From Ktedonobacter sp. SOSP1-85 (lineage in GTDB: Bacteria; Chloroflexota; Ktedonobacteria; Ktedonobacterales; Ktedonobacteraceae), in NCBI RefSeq assembly GCF_016587415.1, contig NZ_BNJI01000001.1:5495501-5559500 (forward strand): a stretch of DNA of 64,000 nt, written 5' to 3'. The notes beneath the pieces are model-generated. The model had not been told where the DNA came from. It was given only the letters and a program-made list of their open reading frames with translations, and searched no databases. Below, piece after piece: positions 63,167 through 64,000 of this stretch. Positions within the stretch are counted from its first letter, which is position 1. Each line of letters starts with the position of its first letter. The translations under genes and the position numbers were made by a program.

Positions 63167-64000
63167 CAACTGATACGGACTTTACAGTTGGTTCACTGGT
63201 GAAGGCTCGCGGGAGAGAGTGGGTTGTGCTCCCGGATTCAAATAAAGAAGTGTTGCTCCTGCGCCCGCTGGGTGGCACTGAGGACGAGGTTACAGGTATC
63301 TATCGCGCCCTGGAGACCGTCATCCCAGCCTCCTTCGCGCCCCCTGACCCCAAGCAACTGGGTGATTATCGCTCCTGCCGCCTGCTGCGTGACGCGGTGC
63401 GCCTGGGCTTTCGCTCAAGCGCCGGTCCCTTCCGTTCGTTTGCGCGCCTGGCGGTCGAGCCGCGTCCCTACCAGCTGGTGCCGCTCTTGATGGCGCTGAA
63501 ACAGGAGCCGGTGCGTCTGCTCATCGCCGATGACGTCGGTATCGGTAAGACCGTGGAGGCAGGCCTGGTCGCCCGCGAGCTCCTGGATCGTGGTGAAATT
63601 TCACGCCTGGCCGTGCTCTGTCCGCCACACCTGGCCGAGCAGTGGCAGGCCGAGCTCAATGAAAAATTTCATATAGAGACGAAGCTGGTGCTCTCCAGCA
63701 CCGTCTCGCAGTTGGAGCGTGAGTGCCGCCTGGGCCAATCGGTCTTTGAGCGTTTCCCCTTTGTTATCATCTCCATCGATTTTATTAAATCTGATCGCCG
63801 CCGTGACGAGTTCTTGCGCACCTGTCCTGAGTTCGTGATCGTGGATGAGGCCCATACCTGTGCCGAGGCTGGGGAAGGGCGCGGGAGCCGTCAGCAGCGG
63901 CACCAGCTGGTAAAGAGCATCGCCGCCGATCCGCAGCGTCACCTGGTCTTGGTCACAGCGACTCCCCATAGCGGCAACGAGAGCGCCTTCCGCTCGCTGC
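63163..64000 (+). CDS. SNF2/HepA-family helicase, partial (DrmD-like)
   Basis: 279 codons are present; the gene continues beyond the right edge. ATG 63163 overlaps the upstream stop and follows GGGGGA. The N-terminus (VGSLVKARGREWVVLPDSN, VTGIYRALE) is a HepA/DrmD-like small domain. The helicase then begins: EPRPYQLVPLLMAL, LLIADDVGIGKTVEAGLVAREL (Walker A), LAVLCPPHLAEQW, FVIVDEAHTCAE (motif II) and LVTATPHSGNESAF (motif III). It is an obligate neighbour of the DUF1998 helicase by translational coupling, so the two probably act in one complex or pathway. Confidence 0.92.
   Translation, partial: MTTDTDFTVGSLVKARGREWVVLPDSNKEVLLLRPLGGTEDEVTGIYRALETVIPASFAPPDPKQLGDYRSCRLLRDAVRLGFRSSAGPFRSFARLAVEPRPYQLVPLLMALKQEPVRLLIADDVGIGKTVEAGLVARELLDRGEISRLAVLCPPHLAEQWQAELNEKFHIETKLVLSSTVSQLERECRLGQSVFERFPFVIISIDFIKSDRRRDEFLRTCPEFVIVDEAHTCAEAGEGRGSRQQRHQLVKSIAADPQRHLVLVTATPHSGNESAFRSL

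Overview
The window looks like accessory DNA from a large, mobile-element-rich bacterial genome of moderate GC content. The best guess is Chloroflexota of the Ktedonobacteria type. This rests on MalT-type STAND regulators, an HTH-TPR regulator, an LLM/F420-type oxidoreductase, a PhyH dioxygenase, an NRPS and dense IS200/IS605, IS607 and Tn3 elements. No rRNA, tRNA or CRISPR array was seen, so the taxonomy is inference.

Layout. 1-2103: start of a minus-strand NRPS gene with half a condensation domain and a serine-type adenylation domain, running off the left edge. 2470-5010: nested IS200/IS605 copies and an IS1182-like remnant. 5187-9929: small chromosomal genes (lipoprotein, pRiA4b ORF-3-like, SEC-C, UPF0158, PhyH), a decayed nucleotidyltransferase and one copy of a ~400-bp dispersed repeat. 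10050-16370: TnpB elements, an AraC-type regulator, a dead tnpA and an IS110 scrap between two facing IS605 right ends. 17015-20870: a GC-rich island with a trehalose-phosphatase-like protein, a membrane protein and a GT20 (trehalose-6-phosphate synthase-like) enzyme, closed by strong hairpins.

21362-34658: an rpoC (RNA polymerase beta') paralogue split by a 9,563-bp Tn3-family transposon. The transposon has TIRs of about 93 bp and an exact 5-bp target duplication (CAGTT). Removing it and one CAGTT restores a 3,729-nt reading frame. It carries transposase, resolvase with a putative res site, a histidine kinase/response regulator pair and a frameshifted MalT-type regulator. An IS607 element (tnpA-tnpB), the second copy of the dispersed repeat and an AlbA_2/HATPase regulator follow.

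39483-45179: an AT-rich three-gene minus-strand module that looks like an uncharacterised defence system. It encodes a Dam-type adenine methylase, a DGQHR-domain protein with a degenerate Mrr-like nuclease motif and a C-terminal HEPN-like R-x4-H motif, and a STAND NTPase with an N-terminal AlbA_2 (Schlafen-like) domain and TPRs. 45444-50130: IS-damaged genes (truncated nucleotidyltransferase, IS1-like, rve-type IS, ArsR remnant, dead KdpE-like regulator) plus an SRPBCC protein. 50244-54135: a five-gene methyltransferase operon divergent from an HTH-TPR regulator. 54190-55164: LLM oxidoreductase. 55395-64000: a helicase locus with a RelE-like/UvrD fusion divergent from a DEAD/DEAH-DUF1998-nuclease giant, which is translationally coupled to a SNF2-family helicase that runs off the right edge. 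This locus resembles DISARM/Mrf-type parts in a different arrangement and is a second candidate defence locus.
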